Shown: positions 50,741 to 63,403, counted from the first letter of the stretch. The stretch: DNA of 64,000 nt from Plantago major (GCA_026545765.1 CM048843.1:9199501-9263500), one strand, 5' to 3'. Numbers and translations: made by a program. The notes: a model not told the origin generated them from the sequence alone.

Positions 50741-51780
50741 AATCGATTTAAACCCTTCTTGTTCAGCATAGATCCAGAGATCAGATTCTTGCGGATCTCA
50801 GGCACATGGAGTACTTCAGTCAGAGTCAGCTCCTTCCCAGATGTTAGCTTAAGGGCCACAATACCCTTTCCAGCAACCTTTGCCACAGCAGAGTTTCCCA
50901 TGTAGCACACCTCATTAGTTAGAGGTTGATAAGTCTTTAACATCCATTTGTTAGCACAAATGTGTCGAGTGGCCCCAGTGTCCACCCACCAATCCATGGA
51001 GTTTCCCCCAACAAAGTTCACTTCGAAAACAACATCACTTATATGCATTTCCTCCGTTCCTTGGGTAATACCCAAACTACCGTCCTCAGCTACATTAGCT
51101 TGACCACCTCTTATGTTATTATTACCATTAGCATTACGGTTATTATTACCATTCCCATTGTTCCTTTGGTTTATGTTGTTGTTGTTGTTATTGTTACGAT
51201 TGTTACTACGACTGTTATTAGCACGATCGTTACAATCTCTAGCCTTGTGGCCTTGCCTACGACATACAAAGCAATCCCCAACCCACTTCTGGTTTGGAGC
51301 AGAAGTCTTGGGGTCATTACGCCTTCTCTTAGCTCCTCGAGAGCTTTCAGCCTCAACAACATTAGCCTTAGAAACATTAGCAAATGGCTTATTGGCAGCC
51401 TTTCTCACATCACTTTCAATCCTCAACTTTAGGATCAAGTCTTCAAGTGTCATTTCCTTCTTCTTATGTTTCAGGTAGTGCTTGAAATCATTCCAAGAAG
51501 GAGGAAGCTTCTCTATCATCAACGCGACTTGTAGGGGATCATTGATCGCCATGCCCTCAGCGGCCAAGTCATGATAGATCCTTTGAAGCTCTTCAGCTTG
51601 CTCAAGCACAGGCTTGGCATCCACCATCTATAATCATGGAAACGTGCAACAACAAATTTCTTAGAGCCAATATCTTCCACAGTATACTTCTTGAGTAGTG
51701 ATTCCCAAAGTTCTTTTGCATTCTTTTTCTCATAAAAAATTTGATACAAGGTGGCGACACATATAGTCGCTGGATAAACT
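50734..51780 (-). pseudogene. Copia gag and protease (5'-truncated, frameshifted)
   Basis: The first recognisable gag sequence is ATICVATLYQIFYEKKNAKE (about 51775). A one-base loss near 51634, after RFHDYR, shifts the frame. Gag then continues as [20 protein letters not shown] through the zinc knuckle [16 protein letters not shown] (CX2CX4HX4C) and an Asn-rich linker coded by AAT/AAC repeats. The aspartic protease active site is [13 protein letters not shown], where DTGA is the catalytic triad. The frame ends at [10 protein letters not shown] through another shift. The first part of gag is absent. Confidence 0.87.
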
Positions 51781-52127
51781 GTAAATGATTTTTTTTTTTT
51801 TAGCAGATTGTAAATGATAAATACTATTAAATTATTAAAATTATATAATGAAAATTTAGTAATTAAATTTTTATTATATGATTTTATTAAATTATTTACT
51901 ATTATCGTTTATGAGTAACTGTAGAATAGTAAAATGTAACATTTTTTATAAAATGGAGTGATTAATACTCTCATTTCATTTCACATGGAATAAATTTGGC
52001 AGCACCATACGTTGACCAAACTCACCCACCCACAGTCCAAAAATAAAAAAGAAATCCACTTACTATATATCTCATAAGCTAAGCAATTTATAAGTATAAT
52101 CCAAGAAAAAGTTTCAACGTGACCCGC
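51781..52127. other. Upstream region of the NEK gene
   Basis: AT-rich DNA between the truncated copia copy and the NEK core promoter. A 12-base T run lies at the copia edge. No other feature seen. Confidence 0.4.
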
Positions 52128-52135
52128 TATAAAAA
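52128..52135 (+). promoter_or_regulatory. TATA box of the NEK gene
   Basis: TATAAAAA in the context CCCGCTATAAAAAGCG, followed about 30 bases later by a pyrimidine-rich CTCCCTCTCTCACAC stretch typical of plant transcription starts. The first coding exon is almost 1 kb away because of a leader intron. Confidence 0.6.
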
Positions 52136-52159
52136 GCGATCTAAACACATACTTAATCT

Positions 52160-53103
52160 CCCTCTCTCACACACCCCAATATATATTTGTCCGCTTGTGT
52201 TTAACTTAACGTTAATCTCCCTTTCTCTCTCTACAAATCACAAAAACAATGGTGATACCAGACTAGTCACAGACTCACAGTAGTAGAGTGAGAGATAGAG
52301 AGAGAGAGACTAGTCTACTATACCTCTGTAATTCCAATGGAGGAAAACCACTGTACTACACTTCATCTTCGTCTTCCTGCTTCTACACAGCTGACATTGC
52401 AACGGCGTCGTTGAACAAAGCTGTTCTCGACTCGTTCTACCTGCATTTCTGAAATCGCAATTTATCACTTCCCCAAGCTCCTCGTGATCTGTGACAGTAC
52501 ACGCGTTACTGTGTGCTTTAGGTGATTGTTATTTACTTCTTCTGTCTACATTTCAGCTCTTTTGCGCTTTTCCTTTATTGTGGTTCGTTTCCTGTGAAAT
52601 CTGTAAATGAATCTGTTGAATTGACTATGAGGCTTTTATTTATTGGTTTTTTTATGTGCGGTTCTAGCTTCAGTTGTAGCTGCATTTGGTTGTTCCAGTC
52701 GTTTTATTGCTGTGGTAATTTTTGCTGGAGATTAGTGTTGATTCTGTAACGGATTGGTTTCTGAGCTGTGGATCTTTGTTCCGGATTTTGCGATATAAAT
52801 CTAGGAGTTTCACATTTAAACCATGTTTTGTCCTCTTTGAGAGTTAATGCGTCAAATCTTTTGGATTTCCAGTTTGATGTGGTTTTCCAGTTTATATACA
52901 TTTTGATGCTTTTAAGGACTTGCTTGCTGGTTGATTAGTGAATGTGCAACTGTTTGACACTTGTTAATTTAGTACATTTTTTCTTCCGCGGAGGAATTCT
53001 AGACTTAATAGTTGTAACTTTGGTTTCTGAACTGTGTCGCAGGAGAAATTCCTGTGCAGTGGAATTCCATTTATAGGAAGACTTCGAGTTTACTCGGTAG
53101 TCA
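52160..53103 (+). other. NEK 5' leader with an intron in the UTR
   Basis: Leader sequence has GA-repeats near 52290-52310. A donor (TTTAG|GTGATTG at 52521) and an acceptor (TGTCGCAG|GAGAAATTCC, ending about 53042) would remove a ~520-base T-rich intron. Leader introns of this size are common in plant genes. Boundaries are by eye. Confidence 0.5.
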
Positions 53104-56100
53104 ATGGAGAGGTACGAAGTACTCGAGCAGATCGGGAAGGGGGCCTTTGGTGCTGCCCTTTTGGTGAGACATAAGGTTGAAAAAAAGAAGTGAGCATCGA
53201 ACTATAATGTCTTTTTATTTTGTTCTTTATCAGTCTTACATTTTCATGGCATGCAGTATAAATTTTAACTAGTTTCCTCCGTGTTGTGTATAAGACTCAT
53301 TTTTTTACCTTATTAATTTTTCCGGAATATTGACTTAAGGTATGTGCTAAAGAAGATCCGTCTTGCCCGCCAAACCAACCGGACACGAAGGTCTGCACAT
53401 CAAGAGGTCAGTTGTATGCCAGTTTCTGTAGGAATTTGTTTGTCCTTTCAGTTTGGCTCCTTGATTTAGTTTTCTCCATGTGTTATTTGATTTCATAGAT
53501 CTGTTCGGCATGTCTCATAAATTAGTGGGATTGATATGCTTAAATAATGTAATCTGGTAATGTAAAGCATCAACGAGTTCCATGGCATGTCATCAGAAGC
53601 CGATGTGTTGTGTGAATCTGAGGAAAAGGACAGCAACAACACTTGACAAGCTCTGATGGCTCTACTGCAGCTTACCTACAGCAATGTGAATTACATTGTC
53701 TGTTCTTTTAAGTACTCTCACTTAAACTACTAATTTGTTTTCTTTTCCTTTTACTTTGGGGTTATTCAACAGATGGAACTTATATCGAACATGCAAAATC
53801 CATTCATTGTGGAGTACAAAGACTCGTGGGTTGAGAAGGTATTGGAATGATGGCTTTTGAGATTATTTTTCGTCATTTATTTTCACTTCACAGTTGTCCT
53901 TTCTTTTCTTTTTCAAATGCTTGATGTATGCAAGTGAAGAAGTAGGATTGTGCGTGGAAGAATTACCTATTAACAATCACTAAAAGTCAAATTTATGATT
54001 GTTTAATTGTCACTCCACTCTAAATTTTGATGAGGAATTGATACCTCTTCTTTCCTTTACTTTTCATTGTCAGGGTTGCTATGTGTGCATTATCATAGGT
54101 TACTGTGAAGGTGGAGATATGTAAGCTATTTATCTTTTCCAATATGTATACATACTATGCAGGGGTGGAATGTATTCTACCCATTAATCTGGAAGCATTG
54201 CAATACTAAATTTCAACATATTTTGTAACTTGTATTCTTACAGGGCAGAAGCCATAAAGAAGACAAATGGTGCACACTTTTCTGAAGAGGTAGTTTTCGT
54301 TGTTAAGTTATACCGTTGATTTCACCTTTTCCCTGGTAAAAATGTCACTGTATAGCTTCTTATTTTAGGTTTAATGTTTGCAGAAGCTCTGTAGATGGCT
54401 TGTGCAACTGCTCATGGCACTAGATTACTTACACATGAATCATATTCTCCATCGTGATGTCAAGGTTTGCTGCTTCAGATTTATCTTCTTACGCGGTATT
54501 TCAAAGTTTGCATGAATTTTCATGTCTACCTAGTGATAATTTGGCCCTTTTATTTTGCAGTGCTCTAACATATTCTTGACAAGAGATCAAGATATCCGTC
54601 TAGGTACAATTTAGTTTATTGCTTTCAGTTTCAGCATTTTGGGAATTGAACTCTTTCTAAATCACATAACTGTTTCAGGTGATTTTGGTCTAGCCAAGAT
54701 GCTTTCCTCGGACGATCTAGCTTCTTCGGTAAGTATTTATGGTTGACATCATTGATGTTCACTTGTGTTTCACCATCTTTCCATCCTCATATTTTACTGT
54801 CCTCAATTCCCAGATAGTTGGAACTCCCAGTTATATGTGTCCGGAGATACTTGCTGATATACCATATGGCTCAAAATCAGACATTTGGTCTCTTGGTAAT
54901 TAGATCTCTAATTCTTAATATCTTTATTCAAATAGTAACAAATAAACAATTCCAAATAAAACTTTCTTTTTGTAGAAAGCCCAAATTACTTTTGATACAT
55001 AAAAATGTGAACCAATATGTATCTCGTTGTCCAGGATGCTGTATATATGAGATGGCTGCGCTTAAACCAGCATTCAAGGCATTTGTAAGTTGCTTGAGAC
55101 CTGATCACTGTGGTACCAGTCATGATTATATAGGATTTTTTTTTTTTTTTTGTCAACCATCAGTAGGATAAGGCCCAATACTTTTTGATTATAGAAGTTA
55201 CGAACATTGAGAAGGGGGGTGAAAAAATCATCTTACTATATTGTCACTGTTGTGATAACTCTATATCATGGTCAGGAAGGTCTCGTGTTTAGTTTCTTGA
55301 CCTGGCTTTCTAGATTGAAATGCCTTGGTGCTGAGGGAGTACATTTACAACCTCCATTGCAGATATTGTTAATTGTTATTAATTGCATATGATTTTCATA
55401 GGAGGAATTGTAGCTGGGTCAGTAGAATGTTTTAATAATTCAGATTTTGTGTAAAGAGATGGATACTATATGGCATGGAGGGTTAGCTGGGCCTAGAGTG
55501 CTTGGGGAATTTTACGTGCCTCAGACTTTGTTTGACAGGACATGACATTTGATTGCCTCTGATTTTGGTGTTAACCCTGCCTTGAGATATTTATTTTTCT
55601 GTGTTTTTTCAACAGGATATGCAAGCTCTCATCAACAAAATAAACAAGTCCATCGTTGCACCTCTACCAACAAAATATTCTGGACCTTTGTGAGTCGTCT
55701 GTGCTCTGGCTACTTGTTCTGTGGAAGTTATTTACAAAAGAAAATCTATTAAATGAAGTTGATACTTGATACTATTTCAAGAATAAGCAAAATCCTGTCC
55801 GTTGCTAGCTAGCAACTTAAGAATTCATGTATATTAATTAGTACAAACTAGTGGAGACTGATGAATACAACATATTCGGGGGCAGAGCTAGGAATGAAGC
55901 ATCCCGTATCTCCGTCCATGAGCGTAGTGCTATTCTAACTAGATATTGCAAGTATATACTTCCTGCTGAAGGGATGGCCACATCCATTATGATATTATCA
56001 TTTCATTTATTGAAAAAATCTCTTATTTGATTCTCATCACCGGCAGCTTTGCATCACAATTGTTATTTTTAACTTTGATTTGCAGCCGAGGACTGATCAA

Positions 56101-58987
56101 AAGTATGCTGCGGAAGAATCCAGAACTTCGGCCTGGTGTAAGTCAATTTGTACTTGTCATTTGCACTAGCTGCTTGTTCTTGTGTTCTGAATCTGTTGTT
56201 AGTACTTATGCTCTGATTGCTTTCACCCAGTATCTGACAAAGGGGGTGAAAGCTAACATGGTGAATAACGTTTGCGCTCCACCTATTAATATTCCCGTTT
56301 TGTTTTACTTGATACATCATCATACATGAGAACCAACACAGTTAATTGTTGCTTTCCAGGCTTTGGCTTACTTCTGTCACCAGTTATCCATCTCCTTGTT
56401 CTTCAACACCACACAGTAATGACATATTTTGATACCCATAGACCTGCTTTTATCCACGTTCATCTGATTTTCTCACAGCTCACTCACACATTTTGCTATT
56501 GGCACATCTATGTTGCACTTCCAATTTTAAATTCTGCCATCAATAAGTTGACCGCTTTCAGTAGTTAGTATGGCTGTTGAAAACGGTGTGGCTACCGGAA
56601 CTTCTTTCTATGAATACCACCCTCTTGCTATGTAATATTTTGATGTGATTCTGATGAAAACATCAATGGGGCTTAACAGAGGAAGAATTTTCCTACTTGC
56701 ATCTATACCTTGCCTAATTATATGTGTGTGAACAGACGAAGCACCATCTGAGCATGTAACATTTGTTTTATATGTTCGTTTAAATTATGTATGCATGCAA
56801 TAGCTGACACATGTGTACTTGCCAACTTAATTGGCCTTAAATAAGCCTTGTAACATTTGTGTAGGCTGCAGAGCTTCTCAAACACCCACATCTTCAGCCC
56901 TATGTGCTCAATGTTCATCTCAAGCTCAATTGCCCAAGGCGCAACAGTCTACCCTTCGAATTGGCTGAAACAAATAATTCCAGAAAAATTAGGTTCTCTG
57001 AGCCAGTCTGTGCTCCACTTCCAGAGTATAAAGAGAGACGGTTATCATGCGGTAATGACAGAACGTTGAATCCCAGTGTCTCTGATGCTGATCAAAGTGT
57101 CCGTTCTTCAACTAGGGTAATTAGGAGTACCCTCACCAACCCGCATCAGGGAGCAGAACATTTCTCCATTAGAAGCACGCAGGGAAATACTCCGATCAAA
57201 AGAGTTGTTACATCAAAAGTCTCAAGTGACCAGAAAGTCAAACAGCCCAAAGCTTCATCTACTTCAAAATCAAAATCAGAGATGTCTAATAAGTATGAGC
57301 AGGTAAAACCACTATGGAAACTAACTGCATCAAGTGTGTTTATTTTTTGTATTTCTAGTTTATGGAATTGGACATCGGTTCTGCTTTTTATGTCCCTCGT
57401 AGTGTTCATGTCCATATCTTCTACAATATTGGATGTACCAAAATGTGTCTGCTTGGAAAATATTGTAATGATAACAGTTTTGAGGTCTGATTAATTTTAA
57501 TTGTATTAGGCATGCCTATTACTGAATTCATAAGCATGTAGAACGATAGGAGAACAACTCGTAGGAGTTAAATGTTAGTCCGGATAGATATAATTTATCC
57601 ACCTTAAGCAGACAGGAGAACTAATTAGATCCTTTCCGTTTCCCTCCCGTAACACGCAGAATTAACTGATGCAAAAGTAATAAGTAAGTTTCTGACATGG
57701 ATGTTAAAAAGTAAAAGTTTTATGTCCTCCAGCTTGGTGATTGATTATAATTCTAATACTATTTGATTTTCACTTTGACACATTTATAGGTCATATATAT
57801 AGTACTCTTATAAATTAAACTTGAACCTTACAATTTGAAACAAAGATTAATTTCTTATCTAAACTTATTAGACCTTCCTAAAGCATGAACAAAATCAACA
57901 TTAAGCCTGTGATTTGATAAAATTACTGTTTAGAGTCGATTGTGAAATTGGTTTAGCATCTGAAATTATATAACAGACAACGTATATAAAATGTTTACTA
58001 AAAATGCAGTTAAAAGATCTACAGTAAGTTTAAACTTAATCTTTAGTGAGATGTAATACAATTGAAGTTATCTTATACTATCATTCAGGGCAATAGCTAG
58101 GGGAATTTCTACACGTCAATTGAAATAACATGATAAGAGTTACTCTACAAATTGCATGGGGTAGTTTAGCTACGCATAATCTTATGAAAACTGAATTTCC
58201 TCTAATAAGAGCTGATCCAAGCAAATAATGTCTGATCAACTATCTTACGTTCTTTCACTTGCTGTTGCAAAATATGTTCTTAGAGTTTTCCTTTTCTGTG
58301 CAAATATTTCCATTGATAAAATGCTATTTGCAGCTTCCTACTAAAACATTGGTTAAGAAATCTGCCCCAACAACTCGAAGAGCTTCTCTTCCATTGCCAG
58401 CCAGAGATGCGGTTAACAGATCTCAACACAGACCCAGTGTTGGCCCTCACAGCAGCATTCATTATCTGAAGTCTCCTGATGTTTCTGTCAACGCCCCAAG
58501 AATGGACAAGATGGTTGAATTTCCTTCGTATGAGGGTTCCTTCTACCCCACTGGTAAAAGTTCACCAGGCTCAGCTCAAGGTTCCTCTAGTCCACCACAA
58601 GGTGACCGGTCTATTATGAAAGATAGATGTATTGTTGCTGATAAGTCTAGCAGACTAAGCTTCAAGAATTGGCAAGGACTGCAAGGCCCTGCTGTTGAGG
58701 ATGGAAGTGAGTGTTCTGACCAAAATGCTACTGCTGGTGCATCAAGCAGAACTTCATCAGATCAAAGGCGCAACCGCTTTGACATGTCCTCTTACCGCCA
58801 GAGAGCTGATGCTTTGGAAGGTTTGCTTGAATTTAGTGCGAGATTGTTGCAAGAAGAGAGAATTGATGAACTTGGGGTTTTGCTGAAGCCTTTTGGGCCA
58901 GGGAAAGTATCTCCAAGGGAAACTGCAATTTGGTTAACTAATTGTTTGAAAGAAAATACTCTCAAACCTGAAGATTTACCCATCTGA
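53104..58987 (+). CDS. NEK2: NIMA-related Ser/Thr kinase, NEK2-like, complete
   Basis: Protein kinase of the plant NEK family, linked to microtubule organisation and directional cell growth. Coding exons: 53104-53189, 53340-53406, 53773-53838, 54074-54120, 54244-54289, 54384-54464, 54561-54603, 54679-54728, 54814-54895, 55035-55084, 55616-55689, 56086-56137, 56865-57302, 58334-58987. Phases all close, giving 611 aa (Arabidopsis NEK1/NEK2 are about 606-612). Kinase domain about 4-258: [11 protein letters not shown] glycine loop, VLKK with K33, HRDVKCSN with D129, DFG with D147, and the activation segment GTPSYMCPE. The C-terminus keeps the plant-specific block [19 protein letters not shown] then [19 protein letters not shown]. 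Segments such as AEAIKKTNG and [10 protein letters not shown] favour NEK2 over NEK1/3, but the exact paralogue is uncertain. Confidence 0.93.
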
Positions 58988-59911
58988 AATGGTCTGGTTG
59001 CGGAAGATATCTACGGTACATTAGCCAGGGTTCATGACTTACTGGTATGCATTATGCAATGATACTGGGGGATGCTGAATTTCTGGTAGGTTTTAATTTA
59101 TTTAGGCCTTATTGCAGTTAAGAGTATAGCACCTTTCTGGGAATTTAGTAGCTACTACATCAGATAGGAAAGTAATCTGAACTCTGTAGATTTTGGTGCT
59201 CACAATCATTGTCAAAACCTTGTTAATCATCAACACAGTATCTTCCAAAAAAAATCCGCTCGTACTTACATTCAGCAATCCATTCTTATAGTTCTTGTTG
59301 AGTCTGCTGTGAAATTCCGATCCAAACACAGGATCACTTTGTCCTGCCATTAATTACACACGCATTTGCAGTCCAATATACCCTCAAGGTACGTGGTCAT
59401 TTGTTTTACTATGTGAAATAGTTTTCTTTCATGTTTGAGGTAGGCACCTCTTCTTTTATTTTTATCTTTCCTCTCATGTTATTTTACTGATAAATTACGG
59501 ATCTCTCTGGGCTTGAGTCTGTGATAGGCACTACACTGACGTACTTGTACCACTGATGGTGAAACATTAAAACTTGCAAGATATTCATGTTTGCTCCCAT
59601 TATTATTCCCGGATAATCCATTTGGTGATGCTAAACTGAAGGAATCATGTCACGAATCACTCCACAATTTCTCTAGTTTGTGGAATGCTATGACCTTCCT
59701 TTCTGCCAAAAAAAAAAAAAAAACCAAAGAAAAGAAAAATATTCTAAAGTATACGTGTGGAAAGCTTTATAATATCAAATTAGGCAGCAACATTGGTCAA
59801 AAGCTTCCTGTGGAGTGTAATTTTCATCTTTCTCTCATCTTTCCATGGCCTGGTTCTACTAGTCTTCACAGTATCCCTTGAAGTCCAGTTTCAACTTGGA
59901 TAATTGGAGAA
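58988..59911. other. Shared 3' region between the convergent NEK and IQD genes
   Basis: Holds the 3' UTRs of both genes. A 15-base A run lies at about 59709-59723. No coding sequence recognised. Confidence 0.5.
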
Positions 59912-61608
59912 TCAATACAAGCTCACAGGAGGCTGCAGTAATGTTGGTAAAATCAGAGGAGTAATTAAATAATGTTTATTCTGAATTACAAGTGAGTGTG
60001 TACACCTTACCTCAAATGCCATTAACTTTTTTTGAATGGAAGTTCTATTCATGGCACTGATACTGGAGTTGTTATCCCCGTCGTTCATGAAATTACTAGA
60101 ACGATAAAGCTTGATCATCCAAGAGTACTGATCTTCTTTGTCATTTTTCCCGTCCATTGATGATGTTCGCCTAGTTTTCTGCTTCCTGCCAATTTTAGGG
60201 CGCTGTCTTGGTTCACTCTCTGACCTGACTTTTGCTTTTGACGATTCTGTTTTTGTCATATAGTTTGGTGCTAACACAGAATTAGATGTTGCATGATCTG
60301 AGTACCGCATGATGGGGTTCACAAATGGATTCTTGTTTTCGGGCCAAACATAGTGTCTCTTGGAATTTCTTTGTTCCATTCTGTAAGAAGTTTCCTCGAG
60401 TTGTCCATCATAGGTTGTAGAGCTTGAATCGGTGAAAGATGATGTGGACGGACTTGGAGGCATTTTTAGTGGGCATTCTCTTTGAGAGAATGAAAGCCGG
60501 CCAGAATTTTGTCTGGTGTGACCAGGTTCTTCTCTATCAGCTTTTGTAGGATCATAACGGACACTTCGGCTCCTGAAACCTCTCCTCATTTGCTGCATTC
60601 TCTCACTAGATATGTCCTGCATTTGAAGGTAAACCATTTAAAATCTCTATACTTGGACTTACGATGTACTATGGTATCGGAAGTTTCTTTCCTAGTCCAA
60701 CTTGAGAAACTAAGTTGGATCTTTTTTATTTGGCCAAGTTTTAAAGAAACCATATACAGGTAATCTGTTTGTGTCAAACACAATCTGCTGGAAAATTGAA
60801 AAGCTTGCAAAAAGAAACCACTTTTTGGCTCCTTATGTTTTATTGTTCTAACTTCTAACAGCTTAAGATAATAATATCAGAGAAAAGGAGCTATGAGCTG
60901 GTTTTGCAAATGCAAAGCACTTATAATCCCTGCTTTCCTCCGTTGGAAATAAGTCAGAAGCTGGTTTCAAAAGCTGTAGCAAGACTGAGTATCTAGAAAT
61001 TTTGCTTACCTCTTTACCTGATACTTCCTCAGCCACTTGAACCCTGTTAATTCTGGCTCTAACCTGAATTGCTAGTATTGCATGCATAGACCTCATGACT
61101 GCATTCGTTTGTTTCCTCACCAGGTGACCCCTTGCTAGAGCTTGTAATTTCACCAATGCTTTTAAAGCACGCAGTGCTCTTCGTGCCTGTAGGCATAAAA
61201 TCATACATAAAATTATTGCTACACTTTTCTTTTTAAAAAAGCTTGAAAAGGCTTCATCTTTTATGCACGTACCAAGTAAGAACGATATGCAGCTTGTATT
61301 CTTGTGGCGGCTGCATGGACATTTATCCTGATTGGCAATGCCTTGTGTTGAGTGTAGTGTTCTAGGAATTCTTGTCTCGGCATATAGATTGAGTCGAAAG
61401 ATCTATTGATTTTGTGTGCAGTGCCCTTGTTGCTGGTTGATCTTTTGAAACTCCATCTCCTCCTAACTTTAGGTGTGGCTGGCGGTAAATTCGCGGAGGG
61501 TGTGTCTAAATAGTAAGTTTCTGATAGAATGGGAGTGTCTAATTTCTTGTACTTGTCTTCTCTTTTACCCATCAAGAAGTTCTTGATCCATGTGCTTGCC
61601 TTGCCCAT
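59912..61608 (-). CDS. IQ67-domain (IQD) calmodulin-binding protein, complete
   Basis: Plant-specific scaffold that binds calmodulin, often on microtubules or in the nucleus. Exons on the minus strand: 61608-61273, 61186-61010, 60616-60011, 59932-59912, giving 379 aa. The start MGKASTWIKNFLMGKRE is the usual IQD N-terminus. The IQ67 domain spans about 100-166 with three IQ-type repeats: ATRIQAAYRSYLARR (101-115), VKLQALARGHLVR (124-136) and AILAIQVRARI (148-158). It is split by the phase-0 intron after YRSYL, as in the family. The tail is Ser/Arg/Lys-rich and basic. The last intron (60010-59933, 78 bases) is a multiple of three with no stop. The spliced form ends MAFEPPVSLY; the unspliced form has 26 extra residues. 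The individual IQD number was not assigned. Confidence 0.92.
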
Positions 61609-62651
61609 AGTTTATCAGGTACCAGCCAATTCAGTCTCTTTGAACACAAAGGAGAAAAAAAGTGGAAACTGAATGCGTATGTTATGGAATATGGATGAAA
61701 CATAGGATACTTATATGCAGAGTGGTAAGCTGCTGATTTGCTGCATTGACTGCTTTTTTTCTGTTTCTCTTGAATAGTCAAATGGTTAATTTTAATACTA
61801 GGAGCAAGTAAAGTTTTTGTTATAGCTTTGGCCTGCACTGAGTTCCTTCGAGGTGCCATTTGCCAGTTTCCTGTTCTTCTTGGTTTAGACTTTAGACTTC
61901 TAGCCTCTAGAATTTTTTCTTCTTCTCGTTTTTGGATGAACATGGGGAATCAACATCGGTGAGTAAAACCCCCGGTTCACGTAATAGACCAATCAAGGTA
62001 TGCCCGCATGAGGTCCAAAAGGTTCGAAATCAGAAGTCATACACATCATAATTTTAACAGACACAATTTTGTTTGTAATATAGTGTAAGTTCAATTGGGA
62101 AAGAGCACATGGACAGATTGTAGAAAAAGACGTCCGTTAATTATATACTTACCTTCCGGGCTTTCACATATATATGTCTTCATCTACAGCAGGCAGGCAC
62201 TATATATGTAATGCATATTGAATACTATGCAATCATGGTGTATTGTATATTTCACATGCAATTACTCGTACACGTCAAAATGATTCGATATACATTTACA
62301 TACCTTGTAGCTGAAATTATAATCTCGGCACTGTTATTGAAATTGAACTTCACAAACATTGTCAATAAATGAAGCTACAACCAAATGAATTCGTGAGATC
62401 TGGAGAAACCTGCTCTGGAAATCAGAAACTTATCTGCCTAAACTAGATGAAATTTGTTTGTGTAATTTTTAACTTTTTTATAAGAGTTTTATAATGTAGT
62501 ATTGAAGTTGAACTATAGCCCAAAAGAACCAGGTTCACACTGTAAGTTGAACTATAGCCAAAAGTACTAGTCAATTTGATAGGCATGTTTTCTACTTAGC
62601 TGGTTTTACATTATACTGTAAGTTCTATAGTCAGTTTGGTATGATAATTTA
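61609..62651. other. Upstream region of the IQD gene
   Basis: Should contain the promoter and leader (minus strand). A TATATATAG run near 62190-62210, read on the minus strand, is the best TATA candidate. A 123-codon open frame on the minus strand (61943-61572) overlaps the IQD start in another frame and shows no family resemblance, so it is not called. Confidence 0.35.
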
Positions 62652-62884
62652 CTCCCTTCATCCCGTACAACTTCCCATAAAATCTAGTATAGTAGTATAT
62701 CATAAAAAATGAAAATCACACCACACATAATAAATAATAAAAAAATGACCATTAAAATTACACATGTTGCCACTATACTTGCATCTTTTATCATATTTTC
62801 ATGGTATATCATCTATTTTAATTTTTCACCGAATTATGTACGCTAACCCTAATTTATGAATTTTTTCGGGATGGAGGGAGGAAG
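62652..62884. mobile_element. Stowaway-type MITE, about 233 bp
   Basis: The left end CTCCCTTCATCCCGTAC and the right end TTTTTTCGGGATGGAGGGAG are inverted copies with a few differences, and TA dinucleotides sit just outside. AT-rich and non-coding. Confidence 0.7.
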
Positions 62885-63228
62885 TATCATAAATTCTAAT
62901 TATCGTATTTGTTCGACTATCCAACCAACAAGTGTCATACTCCTAAACTAATTGAAAATTATGCAAAATAATCACTAAATTGCCCAAAATTAAGTTTATC
63001 ACTTATATAATTGTATTCCTTATGTTCTTTTTAAAGCAGACAAATTATCCAAATATAACATTGTTTTACAAACATTCATTTTAATTTTATGAATATTATT
63101 TATTTACACGCTTTATATAATACATTAACGTTTATATATCAATCACTTAATATAATGCTTCTTCAAATTATTTTTATTCACCCTTCTTAAATTATGTATC
63201 TTTTCAAATGTAAATGATTAGCAGTTCA
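62885..63228. other. AT-rich intergenic DNA
   Basis: Nothing recognised between the MITE and the hairpin element. Confidence 0.4.
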
Positions 63229-63403
63229 AATTTTCTATATCACAGCGTGTGCCAACCCCTGTCCCAGCAGTTAATAGATGCCATGTGGCATTTTTAATCA
63301 ACTAGTGCATATAATTAGTTCACACAGACATTGGTTGGCTAAAATGCCACATGGCATCATTTAAATGGTGGGACAGGAGCTGGCATGGTGTGATATAGAA
63401 AAT
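63229..63403. mobile_element. Long hairpin (foldback-like MITE), 175 bp
   Basis: The left arm (about 63229-63298: ATTTTCTATATCACAGCGTG ... CCTGTCCCAGCAG ... GATGCCATGTGGCATTTT) is the imperfect reverse complement of the right arm (AAAATGCCACATGGCATC ... GGTGGGACAGGAGC ... GTGTGATATAGAAAAT). Arms of about 70 bases surround a ~40-base loop. It is not of the CTCCCTCC Stowaway type. Transcription of either strand would give one long stem. Confidence 0.8.

Larger units (their letters stand above)
46421..51780 (-). mobile_element. Ty1/copia retrotransposon, 5'-truncated and degenerate
   Basis: Read on the minus strand the order is gag, protease, integrase, reverse transcriptase, RNase H, polypurine tract, LTR, which defines the copia superfamily. 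Only the 3' LTR is present. The 5' LTR and the start of gag are missing; recognisable gag sequence stops at about 51780 beside a 12-base T run. Several frameshifts and stops break the single polyprotein. The element lies antisense to the NEK gene, its broken end about 350 bases from that gene's TATA box. Because one end is lost, a target-site duplication cannot be tested. Confidence 0.9.

Noticed and set aside
50962..51478. Long plus-strand hydrophobic frames opposite copia gag
   Set aside because: They arise from the reverse complement of the Asn-repeat (AAT/AAC) linker in gag, which reads as Val/Ile/Leu-rich.
61572..61943. 123-codon minus-strand frame overlapping the IQD start
   Set aside because: It overlaps the IQD first exon in another frame and looks non-coding; possibly leader sequence.
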